Shown here piece by piece: positions 1-6,948 of a stretch of DNA of 7,006 bases (positions are counted from its first letter, which is position 1; each line of letters opens with the position of its first letter). A program made the position numbers and the translations under genes. Below the pieces are notes generated by a model. That model had not been told where the DNA came from. It worked only from the letters and a program-made list of their open reading frames with translations, and did no database searches. Origin of the DNA: DAOVGU01 sp030637775 [NCBI: bacterium] (GTDB taxonomy: Bacteria; Ratteibacteria; UBA8468); contig DAOWFY010000014.1 of assembly GCA_030637775.1 (NCBI GenBank), forward strand, positions 1 through 7,006, read 5' to 3'.

Positions 1-2190
1 ATACTCGGCACAATAGGTAATGACCGAGAGCCTCTCGGCTGGTGGGGTATTAATCTGAGAGAGGTCCCTGATCCCCGAGAGGGAAAGATGCAATGTCCGG
101 GGAATAGGAGTGGCCGAAAGGGTGAGGACATCAATCTGCTTGGAGAGGGTTCTTAATCTTTCCTTATGAATAACACCGAAGCGCTGCTCCTCATCAATGA
201 TTAATAGTCCCAGGTTAGGGAAAACAACATCCTCTCCTAAAAGCCGATGCGTTCCAATGATAATATCGATTCTCCCCATTTTTAAATCGACAAGGATTCT
301 TTTTTGCTCTCTTTTGTTCTTGAACCGACTGAGCATCTCAATATTAACCGGGTAGGCAGCAAACCTCTCTTTAAATGTGGATAGGTGCTGAGTAGCAAGG
401 ATTGTTGTGGGAACTAGAACCGCCGCCTGCTTACTATCCATCACGCTCTTGAAAGAGGCTCTCATCGCGACCTCGGTCTTCCCATAGCCAACATCTCCAC
501 AGAGTAGCCTATCCATCGGCCTTGGTTTCTCCATATCACCCTTTGCCTCTTTAATTGCTCTCTCCTGGTCCGGGGTCTCCTCATAGATAAAACCATTCTC
601 AAACTCCCTTTGCCAATCGGTATCGGCAGAAAAGCGAAATCCCTCTTTCCTTTTACGATAAGTGTAGAGCTCCAAAAGGTCGGATGCCAGGTCCCGGAGT
701 CTACCGGCTATTTTCTCCTTTGTTTTCAGCCAACCCTTTGTTCCCAGGGTTGAAAGTTTTGGGGGTTTTGAGGAACCAACATACTTTTGTATCAGAGTAA
801 TATGGGAAAGGGGAAGATAGAGCCGATTTCCTTTAGCGTATTCTATCGCGATGAATTCCTGCTGGTTTTTGTCGATCCTCATCCTCTTTAATCCTAAAAA
901 CCGACCAATCCCCTCATTAATATGGACAATGTAGTCTCCTTTCTTCAGGTCTTCAAAGGCAAAAATTGTGGTTGCCTCTTTAAAAATGGGTCGAGCTCTG
1001 CGGTTCTGGTAACGGGAAAAGATTTCATGGTCGGTAAGCACCGTTAAAGAAATCTCAGGCAGGACAAACCCGGCAGAGAGGTTGCCAATAAGCAGTTCAA
1101 ACCTCTTTTCTGAAATCTTCCTTTCTTTAAAGACAATCTGCGCAAATCTTTCCTTTTGCCCTGTATTGGCAAAGAAGATTTTAACTTTCCCCTTTAAAGA
1201 TTTAGAGAAGATTTCCGGAGCTTTAATGGACTCTACCGATTTTGTCAGAAAAGAGATTTTCTTTGCTTTAGTCTCTGTGGGAAAGGTATAAAGATTAAGG
1301 AGAAATTTTTGGGTAACTAAAGAAATTAATTCCTCCCAGGAAAGATAGAAATTTCTCCTTTTCAGGGGCACCTTTCCCAGATATTTTTTTGCCTCGCTTT
1401 CCGTCTTTCTCGGCTCATTGAGGAAGATGATACTTTTCTCGGGGAGATACTCTAAAAAGGAGACAGATTTGTTTTTCTTGAAATTTAATTCATCCCTGGG
1501 CAGAATTTCACAAGAACCTATTTTTCTTAGCGAGCGCTGATTACCTACATCAAAAAGACGCAGAGAAGCAATTCTTTCCCCGGAAAGTTCTATTCTTATC
1601 GGCGAAGAAAAGGTTGAAGGAAAAAGATCGATAATACCCGCCCGGAGGACAAAACTGTTTTTTCCCTCCACCACTATCTCCGCCGGTTCATAGCCAAAAT
1701 TAAGAAATTTTTTAATCAGATTCTCTCGATTGAAAGAACCTCCTATCGCCAGAGAGATTCTGTTTGCTTTAAGATTTAAGGGAGAAACGATCTTGGGTAA
1801 AATTGCCTGAATGGGAGCAATAACAATTGGGGGGGGGGTAGGGGGGAGGGTGAGTTCCTCAAGAACCTTTAATCTTTCTTCTAAGATGGGAGCCGGCGGA
1901 TTCAGCTTTTCGTAAGGTAAGACCTCCCGGAAAGGAAAAAGTCTGATCTTGCCTCTATTCAGAAAGGCCAGAAGATCAAAATAGAATTTCTCTGCCTCCT
2001 CTACATTTTCGCTAATAATTAAGAAAGGGATTTTCAAATCGCGAAAGAGGCTGGAGATAAGGAGAGATTTACTTGAGCCCCAGAGCCCCTCCAGAGAAAG
2101 AGGACCACTGGATTTCTTCTTTCCTCTGCTTTCTTTAATCCTCTCTAAAAGAGAAGGATAATTTTTTAATCTTTTAGCAAAATTCAACAT
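1..2190 (-). CDS. mfd: Transcription-repair coupling factor Mfd, N-terminal 730 residues (C-terminus cut by window edge)
   Basis: Mfd is a DNA translocase that removes RNA polymerase stalled at lesions and recruits UvrA for nucleotide excision repair in the cytoplasm. The frame is open from an ATG at 2190 to position 1 without a stop. Seen in order: a UvrB-like N-terminal module (about 1-215) with a degenerate nucleotide loop GLWGSSKS (K41), the family stretch FPFREVLPYEKL, and LRAGIIDLFP from about 182; a CarD-like RNA polymerase interaction domain starting near 413 (KKGDYIVHINEGIGRFLGL); then the translocase with Walker A GDVGYGKT (K571), DEEQ box (D666-Q669) and SATPIPRTL (from S692). The rest of the second RecA-like lobe and the UvrA-masking C-terminal domain lie outside the window. 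Walker A sits about 60 residues earlier than in E. coli Mfd, so the N-terminal half is compact. An in-frame stop at 2215-2217 and no other ATG fix the start, although no clear Shine-Dalgarno site precedes it. Codons 116-121 run through a C10 tract. Confidence 0.97.
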   Translation of the reverse strand, partial: MLNFAKRLKNYPSLLERIKESRGKKKSSGPLSLEGLWGSSKSLLISSLFRDLKIPFLIISENVEEAEKFYFDLLAFLNRGKIRLFPFREVLPYEKLNPPAPILEERLKVLEELTLPPTPPPIVIAPIQAILPKIVSPLNLKANRISLAIGGSFNRENLIKKFLNFGYEPAEIVVEGKNSFVLRAGIIDLFPSTFSSPIRIELSGERIASLRLFDVGNQRSLRKIGSCEILPRDELNFKKNKSVSFLEYLPEKSIIFLNEPRKTESEAKKYLGKVPLKRRNFYLSWEELISLVTQKFLLNLYTFPTETKAKKISFLTKSVESIKAPEIFSKSLKGKVKIFFANTGQKERFAQIVFKERKISEKRFELLIGNLSAGFVLPEISLTVLTDHEIFSRYQNRRARPIFKEATTIFAFEDLKKGDYIVHINEGIGRFLGLKRMRIDKNQQEFIAIEYAKGNRLYLPLSHITLIQKYVGSSKPPKLSTLGTKGWLKTKEKIAGRLRDLASDLLELYTYRKRKEGFRFSADTDWQREFENGFIYEETPDQERAIKEAKGDMEKPRPMDRLLCGDVGYGKTEVAMRASFKSVMDSKQAAVLVPTTILATQHLSTFKERFAAYPVNIEMLSRFKNKREQKRILVDLKMGRIDIIIGTHRLLGEDVVFPNLGLLIIDEEQRFGVIHKERLRTLSKQIDVLTLSATPIPRTLHLSLSGIRDLSQINTPPAERLSVITYCAEY
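1829..1849 (+). repeat. G10-TA-G6-A-G3 homopolymer cluster inside mfd
   Basis: The + strand holds ten G in a row (1829-1838), then TA, six G (1841-1846), A and at least three G. It lies on the template strand of mfd and encodes the proline-rich LPPTPPP (residues 115-121) in the mRNA sense. In this assembly the frame is intact through it. Four or more G3 runs with short spacers meet the usual pattern for an intramolecular G-quadruplex, and a mononucleotide run of ten is long enough for replication slippage. Whether either occurs is inference. Confidence 0.85.
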
Positions 2191-2276
2191 TTCTAAATTA
2201 AATAGCGGGGCTTTTTAACTCTGCGGTTACTAACTTTTTGAGGAGATGGCGACCTTGATTGCTTCTTGACTTTTGG
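2191..2276 (-). other. Short intergenic gap before mfd, no convincing signal
   Basis: These 86 bases separate the stop of the small secreted protein from the mfd start. I looked for a promoter with spaced -35 and -10 boxes and for a hairpin followed by T residues on the minus strand and found none I would defend. TATTTAAT lies immediately before the mfd ATG but has no matching -35 box. The simplest reading is that mfd is co-transcribed with the genes upstream. Confidence 0.5.
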
Positions 2277-2663
2277 TTAATGACGTGGAGGTCTTACCCA
2301 GTCTTTACGCTGCTTTGTAGCTTTTATAAACTTACTTACATCTTCGTTAACTGTCGGACTACTTAAGTCAAAGGTCTTATCAACTTTCCATTCCCGAAAT
2401 GCCCTTCTCATTATCTCTAACCACTTGTCATACTCACTTTTCTTATAAAACTCGCCCTCGCTTGGCGGTGTGTTAGATACTACATAGTGCTCCCCATCCT
2501 TCTTAAAACAATAAAATGGTTCAAATACATTTGTGATTGTTATTTTTCCATGCCTCAAGTCACCCTTCTTACCTTGCCCGTAACAGATACCTGCTGATAC
2601 AATAATACTCGCAGTTGCTATTATCACCGCCAACCCATTAGTTATTTTATTCGTCTTCCTCAT
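2277..2663 (-). CDS. Small secreted protein of unknown function with a DUF4124-like motif
   Basis: I do not recognise a firm family. The 128-residue product starts with a positively charged n-region (MRKTNK) and a hydrophobic stretch ending near SAGICYGQG, so it is probably exported. No clean lipobox is present, because the residue before the Cys is Ile. The mature part is about 100 residues, highly charged, and contains YCFKKDGEHYVVSNTPP (about 51-67). This resembles the short motif of DUF4124 envelope proteins (an aromatic-Lys segment, Asp-Gly, then a Ser-Asn/Asp-Thr-Pro-Pro end), but the match is by eye only. The C-terminus is basic (VRPPRH). I chose the ATG at 2663; a TTG at 2672 would add three residues. 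AAGGA lies 12 bases upstream of the ATG, a long spacing. The start lies inside the end of the C11 peptidase gene (17-base overlap), so translation is probably coupled. Confidence 0.75.
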   Translation of the reverse strand: MRKTNKITNGLAVIIATASIIVSAGICYGQGKKGDLRHGKITITNVFEPFYCFKKDGEHYVVSNTPPSEGEFYKKSEYDKWLEIMRRAFREWKVDKTFDLSSPTVNEDVSKFIKATKQRKDWVRPPRH

Positions 2664-4866
2664 CAATGCCAAGATTCCTTGTGATTTGTATCCTCGGGTA
2701 GAGTTCTTCTGTAATTGTAGTAATCCAGATCAGGGGTTGAAGAGCAATTCTGGTTATCGCTCTGAAAATTGGTTTATTTCTGATAAATTCAGCAATTGGA
2801 GGGCTAATAGCATAGTAAAGTTCGACAAACTCTTTTCCAGCAATGGTCTTTAGAAGAACATCATCCCGAAATTTAGTCAAGGTTTTTACCTCTTCTGCCA
2901 TCTCTGTGCCATAGGCGGCGGTAGCAATGAAGCAGCCTCCACCACCACCGTTTCCTCCATCTTCAACAACAGGGGCTTCGGCTAAGGTAAGGTGGCCATA
3001 ATGCAAAGGTTCTTGCCAGGCACCACTATCATTAAATCCATTAGACCACTCTCCATTGCGTGAATCAGTGTGGCTATCATAGCAAAAGGAATAAAAGCCG
3101 ATGGTACTTCCAACTGTTGACTGGAAGGCTCCCGTGATGAGGTCGATTCTTATTTCATACTGCATATTGCCAGAGGCAATAGAGCCAGAAGAGATAACAT
3201 CGGCTGCAGCGACGGTAGCAGCAGACTGGTAAGGGTAGGTTCCATCATCATAGATTCCCCGGAACAGATTCCGCCAGACAGTTCCATCATAATAACACCA
3301 GTAGTTCCCTTCATCGGTATTAGCCTCTGAATCCCATTGATGGTTGTGGTCATCATCAAAGTATATTCCAACCTGATCATTATCATCTAAGGTGGTATCA
3401 TTAGGGTCATCAATAGCTAAATATAGATACTGAGTGTCATTCTTGATATAGGCGGTGACGGCAGAGGTAACGCCGGTATTGGTAATATCAATTGCGGTAG
3501 CATCGGTCCATTCATCAGCCGAGATCTCCCCATCGATGGTGGGAGTCACCGAAAGCCAGGAAGAGGAGATTGTGGGCACCGGAGAAGCATTGATAAGGTA
3601 TTGTTTTAAAAACTCATCCCAGCCTGTATCAGCACTTAAATCATAAGTGGCTCCTTCGTAGCATCTTTCATAGAAGCCATCCTCTCTGTTGGGAAAATAG
3701 ATCGCAAGACCATTGGAGTACACTTGACCTGTCCCATGATACTCGGCAATAACGCCATTGTTCACTGCTGTTTTAACGGCATCTGCCCGAGCAACGATTG
3801 CGCTATCTGTAACATTGTTAGAAACTAAATCGGCAAAGTGATAAAGGTCAATATGCTCGATGGTATAATATTCCTGGGAATTTTCTCGACAGCTCTTGAT
3901 CTCTGACCAGTTGGAACTCATCGCCGTGGCAAAATTATCGATGGCAGCAGCAAGGTTACTCATCTGGCTCAAATCTATGGCTGACTGGGTAGTACCCTGG
4001 TTACCCATATCTTCATAGTAGGCGCCATATTTGTTAACGATCGTTGTCCCTAATTCGGTTGGTGTCATTGGGTGGCCAAGGTCGGTATCGGCATTTACTA
4101 AATCGGTAAGAATTGTATCATAGGGCCAGCCATCTTCTGGTTCTGCCTCTTCCGAGCCAACCATTATAGAGACAGCATTTGTAGATTTAGAGATTTCATA
4201 GGCAACCTCTACCATTCCCATCAGGCAGGCATCAAAACCAAGAAGATTAATATCATTGGCATTATTAAGAGCAGTCTCAACCTCATCCATGTAGAGGTAA
4301 TCAGCAGAAGTTTCATCGTAACAGACATATTTGGTGGACTCACCTTCCTTTAAGATGCTCCTCCAATCCTCTCCCGCTTTCCAGGAAAGGTTGACTACCT
4401 TTTTTCTCTCTAAAATTTCTCTCCAACCACTGCCATGATTCCAGAGAACTAAAGCATAGTTGCCAGCAGGGTAATTAGTTATCGCCCAGTTGATGAAGTC
4501 GGTTAATATATCAAGGTCTCCCATATTGACTTCACCCAAATCAGACACCTGATTTCCTTCTATTGGTGTGATGCCGGCAGTTATCTCAAAGCGCTTACAG
4601 GTTGTCCAATTTTCATAGGAACTATCATAGCCAGAAATTCGATCAAACTGAACAACAACTCTAACGGCGGCTCCCTCCCCGGTTAAACCGACAACGGAGG
4701 AGATCTCCAGGAAGTCATCAATTCCGGCAGATTCTAAGTTATTATCTCCATCCAGATAGACCATAAATGTCCAGTCTGCCTGGGCAGACGCTTTCTGAGA
4801 AAAAACTAAAAGAAGCAGCAAAACCATAGCTGCTTCCCCCAATAACCATCTCATACTTTTTATCAC
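2647..4866 (-). CDS. Secreted clostripain-type (C11) cysteine peptidase with CBM9-like domain and CFI-box C-terminal tail
   Basis: A probable exported Arg/Lys-type cysteine endopeptidase of 739 residues. Residues 1 to about 29 form a signal peptide (hydrophobic core AAMVLLLLLVF, then KASAQA). The C11 domain spans about 31-425: WTFMVYLDGDNNLE opens it, the catalytic His is H144 in LWNHGSGW and the catalytic Cys is C214 in GFDACLMGM. Both residues are present, so it should be active. H144 and C214 are 70 residues apart, with a Lys/Arg-rich insert (149-179) that could hold a self-cleavage site. Residues about 435-630 look like a CBM9/DOMON-type beta-sandwich (TIDGEISADEW, QYLYLAIDD, an Asp-rich loop near 494-512, and several Trp). 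A glycine-rich linker (637-644) leads to C645 in CFIATAAYG and a tail of about 95 residues ending DEEDE, which matches the CFI-box C-terminal domain type. The start is GTG at 4866, with GAGGAG only three bases upstream; an ATG at 4854 is the alternative. It begins 17 bases after nfeD. The substrate is unknown. Confidence 0.9.
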   Translation of the reverse strand: MIKSMRWLLGEAAMVLLLLLVFSQKASAQADWTFMVYLDGDNNLESAGIDDFLEISSVVGLTGEGAAVRVVVQFDRISGYDSSYENWTTCKRFEITAGITPIEGNQVSDLGEVNMGDLDILTDFINWAITNYPAGNYALVLWNHGSGWREILERKKVVNLSWKAGEDWRSILKEGESTKYVCYDETSADYLYMDEVETALNNANDINLLGFDACLMGMVEVAYEISKSTNAVSIMVGSEEAEPEDGWPYDTILTDLVNADTDLGHPMTPTELGTTIVNKYGAYYEDMGNQGTTQSAIDLSQMSNLAAAIDNFATAMSSNWSEIKSCRENSQEYYTIEHIDLYHFADLVSNNVTDSAIVARADAVKTAVNNGVIAEYHGTGQVYSNGLAIYFPNREDGFYERCYEGATYDLSADTGWDEFLKQYLINASPVPTISSSWLSVTPTIDGEISADEWTDATAIDITNTGVTSAVTAYIKNDTQYLYLAIDDPNDTTLDDNDQVGIYFDDDHNHQWDSEANTDEGNYWCYYDGTVWRNLFRGIYDDGTYPYQSAATVAAADVISSGSIASGNMQYEIRIDLITGAFQSTVGSTIGFYSFCYDSHTDSRNGEWSNGFNDSGAWQEPLHYGHLTLAEAPVVEDGGNGGGGGCFIATAAYGTEMAEEVKTLTKFRDDVLLKTIAGKEFVELYYAISPPIAEFIRNKPIFRAITRIALQPLIWITTITEELYPRIQITRNLGIDEEDE

Positions 4867-4869
4867 CCT

Positions 4870-4875
4870 CTCCTC
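4870..4875 (-). promoter_or_regulatory. Ribosome binding site of the C11 peptidase gene
   Basis: GAGGAG on the minus strand lies in the 17-base gap after nfeD. It is three bases from the GTG at 4866 and 15 from the ATG at 4854. Neither spacing is ideal, so the exact start stays open; both starts leave the signal peptide intact. Confidence 0.6.
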
Positions 4876-4883
4876 AATTCATT

Positions 4884-6158
4884 TTATTCTGCTCTTTTTA
4901 CTAATAATTCCCTTCCTTCTATCCTGATTACCTTGACCTTCTCCCCTTTTTTGATTAAACCTTCTATGACCCTTCCATTCCAGTATTCACCGTGAATGTG
5001 AAGTTTGCCGGAAGGAGAAAGATCTGTCCTTGCCTTTCCAATCTCGCCAATCAAACCTTCCCTTCCGGTTGTAACCTTCCTTTTATGGGCACGGATCACA
5101 AAGAAGAGAATAAAGAGAAAGAAGAGCGCGGTAGTAAGGGTTACCCCTAAGATGAGAGGGGTTGAGACTCTTCTGATAAAGGAGAAGGGTTTGATGAGCA
5201 TAAATGAGCCCAAAAGCAGAGAGACAACGCCGCCCGTAGCCAGGAGACCACCAGAGGCAATCTTTGTCTCCAAAATGAAGAAGGTAATTGCCAAAAAGAT
5301 TAGCAAAAGACCAGCAATATTGATGGGTAGGGAATGAAAGGCAAAGAAGGCCAGGATAAGGCAAATTGCGCCAACAATTCCGGGAAAGCCAATCCCCGGA
5401 CTGGAGAATTCGGCAATGATTCCCCAGATACCGAGAATAAGAAAAATATAGGCAATATTTGGATCGCCTAAGCTCTGCAGGAATTTTTCCGCCGGCTTTA
5501 TTCGCAGAGGAATAATTTTGCTATCTTTGGTATGCAAAATTCTCTTTTTTCCTGAAACAAGAATTTCTCTTCCCTCCAATTTCGCCAAAAGTTCCTCTTC
5601 ATCTTTGGCAATAAGGTCAATCACCCCTAATTTGAGTGCCTCCTCCTCATCGATGGAAAGACTTTTTCTTACCGCATCCTCAGCCCATTTCACATTGCGA
5701 TTATTTTTCCTGGCAATTCCCTTGATGAAACTGACGGCATCATTTACAATCTTTTTCTCCATCTCCTTGCCCATCCCTCCCATCAGACTGACCGGATGGG
5801 CGGCTCCAATATTTGTTGCCTCTGCCATAGCTAAGACAGGAACAGAAAGGGCAATGAAGGTTCCGGCTGAGGCACACTGAGCACCAGAGGGAGCCACGTA
5901 GATAACAATCGGGATATTTGCCGACATAATCTCTTCTACAATTGCCCTGGTAGAGACGAGAAAACCTCCAGGGGTATCGAGTTTGATGATTAAAAGGGAT
6001 GCTCTTTCTCTTCTCGTATACCTTATCCCTTCTTTGATCTGTCGGGCAGTAATCGGATTAATTACCCCTTTGATGGGGAGGAGATAGACAGGCTTTGCCT
6101 CTGCGAATAGAGGAATGGTATAAAAAAGGAAGGAAAAGAGAAAAACACTTCGTGTCAT
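4884..6158 (-). CDS. nfeD: Long-form NfeD membrane-bound serine protease (ClpP-type fold)
   Basis: A 424-residue membrane protease of the long NfeD type. In archaea such enzymes cut the C-terminal hydrophobic segment of stomatin-like proteins. Residues 1 to about 21 form a signal peptide. The ClpP-like protease domain (about 23-190) contains DTPGG (61-65), the nucleophile S97 in CASAGTFIAL, GAAHP (118-122) and K136 in KKIVNDA, placed like the Ser97/Lys138 dyad of the Pyrococcus PH1510 enzyme; the dyad therefore looks intact. Several membrane segments follow (about 235-355), with GFPG and SGGLLATGG loops between them. The C-terminal part (about 360-424, from REGLIGEIGKA) is the soluble OB-fold NfeD domain. 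Its ATG overlaps the nagB stop as ATGA, so translation is probably coupled; no good Shine-Dalgarno site sits close to it. The usual partner, a stomatin/slipin gene, is not next to it: the following gene is the C11 peptidase. Confidence 0.95.
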   Translation of the reverse strand: MTRSVFLFSFLFYTIPLFAEAKPVYLLPIKGVINPITARQIKEGIRYTRRERASLLIIKLDTPGGFLVSTRAIVEEIMSANIPIVIYVAPSGAQCASAGTFIALSVPVLAMAEATNIGAAHPVSLMGGMGKEMEKKIVNDAVSFIKGIARKNNRNVKWAEDAVRKSLSIDEEEALKLGVIDLIAKDEEELLAKLEGREILVSGKKRILHTKDSKIIPLRIKPAEKFLQSLGDPNIAYIFLILGIWGIIAEFSSPGIGFPGIVGAICLILAFFAFHSLPINIAGLLLIFLAITFFILETKIASGGLLATGGVVSLLLGSFMLIKPFSFIRRVSTPLILGVTLTTALFFLFILFFVIRAHKRKVTTGREGLIGEIGKARTDLSPSGKLHIHGEYWNGRVIEGLIKKGEKVKVIRIEGRELLVKRAE

Positions 6159-6937
6159 TTTTCAGTAAACTTTTTTACCCCCTCCTCAACAAATTTATAG
6201 TAATCCTTTCTCTTCAGAGAGGAAGCGGCATCCTCATCCAAGATAGCAATTACCTGAGGATGAACCTGCAACATTGAGGCGGTAATTTGACTTGTCACTG
6301 GACCTTCTATTGTCTTAGCGATAATCCCTGCTTTATTTTTACCGCTGGCCAAGAGAATGATCTCCTTAGAATCCATCACTGTACCCACCCCCATGGTAAT
6401 CGCATATCTGGGAACCTCATCAATACTTTTGAAGAAACGACTATTATCCTTTACTGTCTGCTCATCCAAGGTCTTAATCCGGGTGCGGGAGGCGAGGGAA
6501 GAGCCGGGTTCGTTAAATCCGATATGGCCATCTCCGCCAATCCCTAAAATTTGCAGGTCGATCCCCCCGCATTTTTCAATCTTTTCCTCATATTCAAGGC
6601 AATATTTACCTACATTCTTTGCCAACCCATCAGGGATATTGGTATTGGCTAAATCAATGTCGATCTGGGAGAATAAATTCGCATTCATAAAATAATGGTA
6701 ACTCTGCGGATGATCAGGGGAAAGGTTGTAGTACTCGTCAAGATTAAAGGTTCTTACCTTCTTAAAACTTAAACCTTCCTCCCGGTGCATTCTCGCCAAT
6801 TCTTTATAGAGGCCAAGAGGGGTGCTTCCCGTAGCAAGTCCTAAGACTAAGTCCGGTTTTTCTAAAAGCCTTTTCTTGACGACCCTTGCCGCTTCCTCAC
6901 TCATCTCTTCATAATTCTTCTTGATGATAATTTCCAT
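6155..6937 (-). CDS. nagB: Glucosamine-6-phosphate deaminase
   Basis: This enzyme converts glucosamine 6-phosphate and water to fructose 6-phosphate and ammonia in the cytoplasm, feeding amino sugars into glycolysis. The 260-residue product matches the usual family length (E. coli 266). Visible motifs: the phosphate loop GLATGSTPLGLYKEL (33-47), FNLDEYY with D67 and E68, GIGGDGHIGFNEPGS with D136, H138 and E143 (the counterparts of E. coli D141, H143 and E148), TMGVGTVMDS (181-190) and LQVHP (223-227). RTRIKT (151-156) keeps the Arg/Lys/Thr that bind the activator N-acetylglucosamine 6-phosphate in E. coli, so allosteric activation is plausible. The ATG at 6937 has a strong AAGGAGGA site; an upstream in-frame TTG at 6970 has less support. 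No nagA gene is seen, but the window ends 69 bases upstream. The stop overlaps the nfeD start by four bases. Confidence 0.97.
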   Translation of the reverse strand: MEIIIKKNYEEMSEEAARVVKKRLLEKPDLVLGLATGSTPLGLYKELARMHREEGLSFKKVRTFNLDEYYNLSPDHPQSYHYFMNANLFSQIDIDLANTNIPDGLAKNVGKYCLEYEEKIEKCGGIDLQILGIGGDGHIGFNEPGSSLASRTRIKTLDEQTVKDNSRFFKSIDEVPRYAITMGVGTVMDSKEIILLASGKNKAGIIAKTIEGPVTSQITASMLQVHPQVIAILDEDAASSLKRKDYYKFVEEGVKKFTEK

Positions 6938-6940
6938 TTT

Positions 6941-6948
6941 TCCTCCTT
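6941..6948 (-). promoter_or_regulatory. Strong ribosome binding site of nagB
   Basis: AAGGAGGA on the minus strand lies three bases before the ATG at 6937 (four bases from the GGAGG core). It decides the nagB start in favour of this ATG over the TTG at 6970. Confidence 0.85.

Noticed and set aside
1082-1291. 69-codon + strand open frame
   Set aside because: It lies wholly antisense to mfd, whose frame is intact and has family motifs; no ribosome binding site or recognisable protein.
2204-2216. AGCGGGGCTTTTT on the + strand, resembling the right arm and T tract of a terminator
   Set aside because: No matching GCCCCGCT arm lies just upstream on that strand, and no + strand gene ends here.
2230-2262. 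Mini-frame MATLIAS on the + strand preceded by GAGGAG
   Set aside because: The GAGGAG directly abuts the ATG with no spacer, and seven codons without context are not a supportable gene.
3150-3646. 78-codon minus-strand and 63-codon + strand frames inside the C11 peptidase gene
   Set aside because: Out-of-frame shadows of the CBM9-like region, low complexity, no start signals.
5005-5880. Open frames of 110 and 120 codons on the + strand and 93 on the minus strand inside nfeD
   Set aside because: All are shadows of the intact nfeD frame, which explains the sequence with catalytic motifs and membrane segments.
6095-6695. Three + strand frames of 60, 86 and 112 codons over nagB and the nagB-nfeD junction
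   Set aside because: Antisense shadows of clearly recognised genes.
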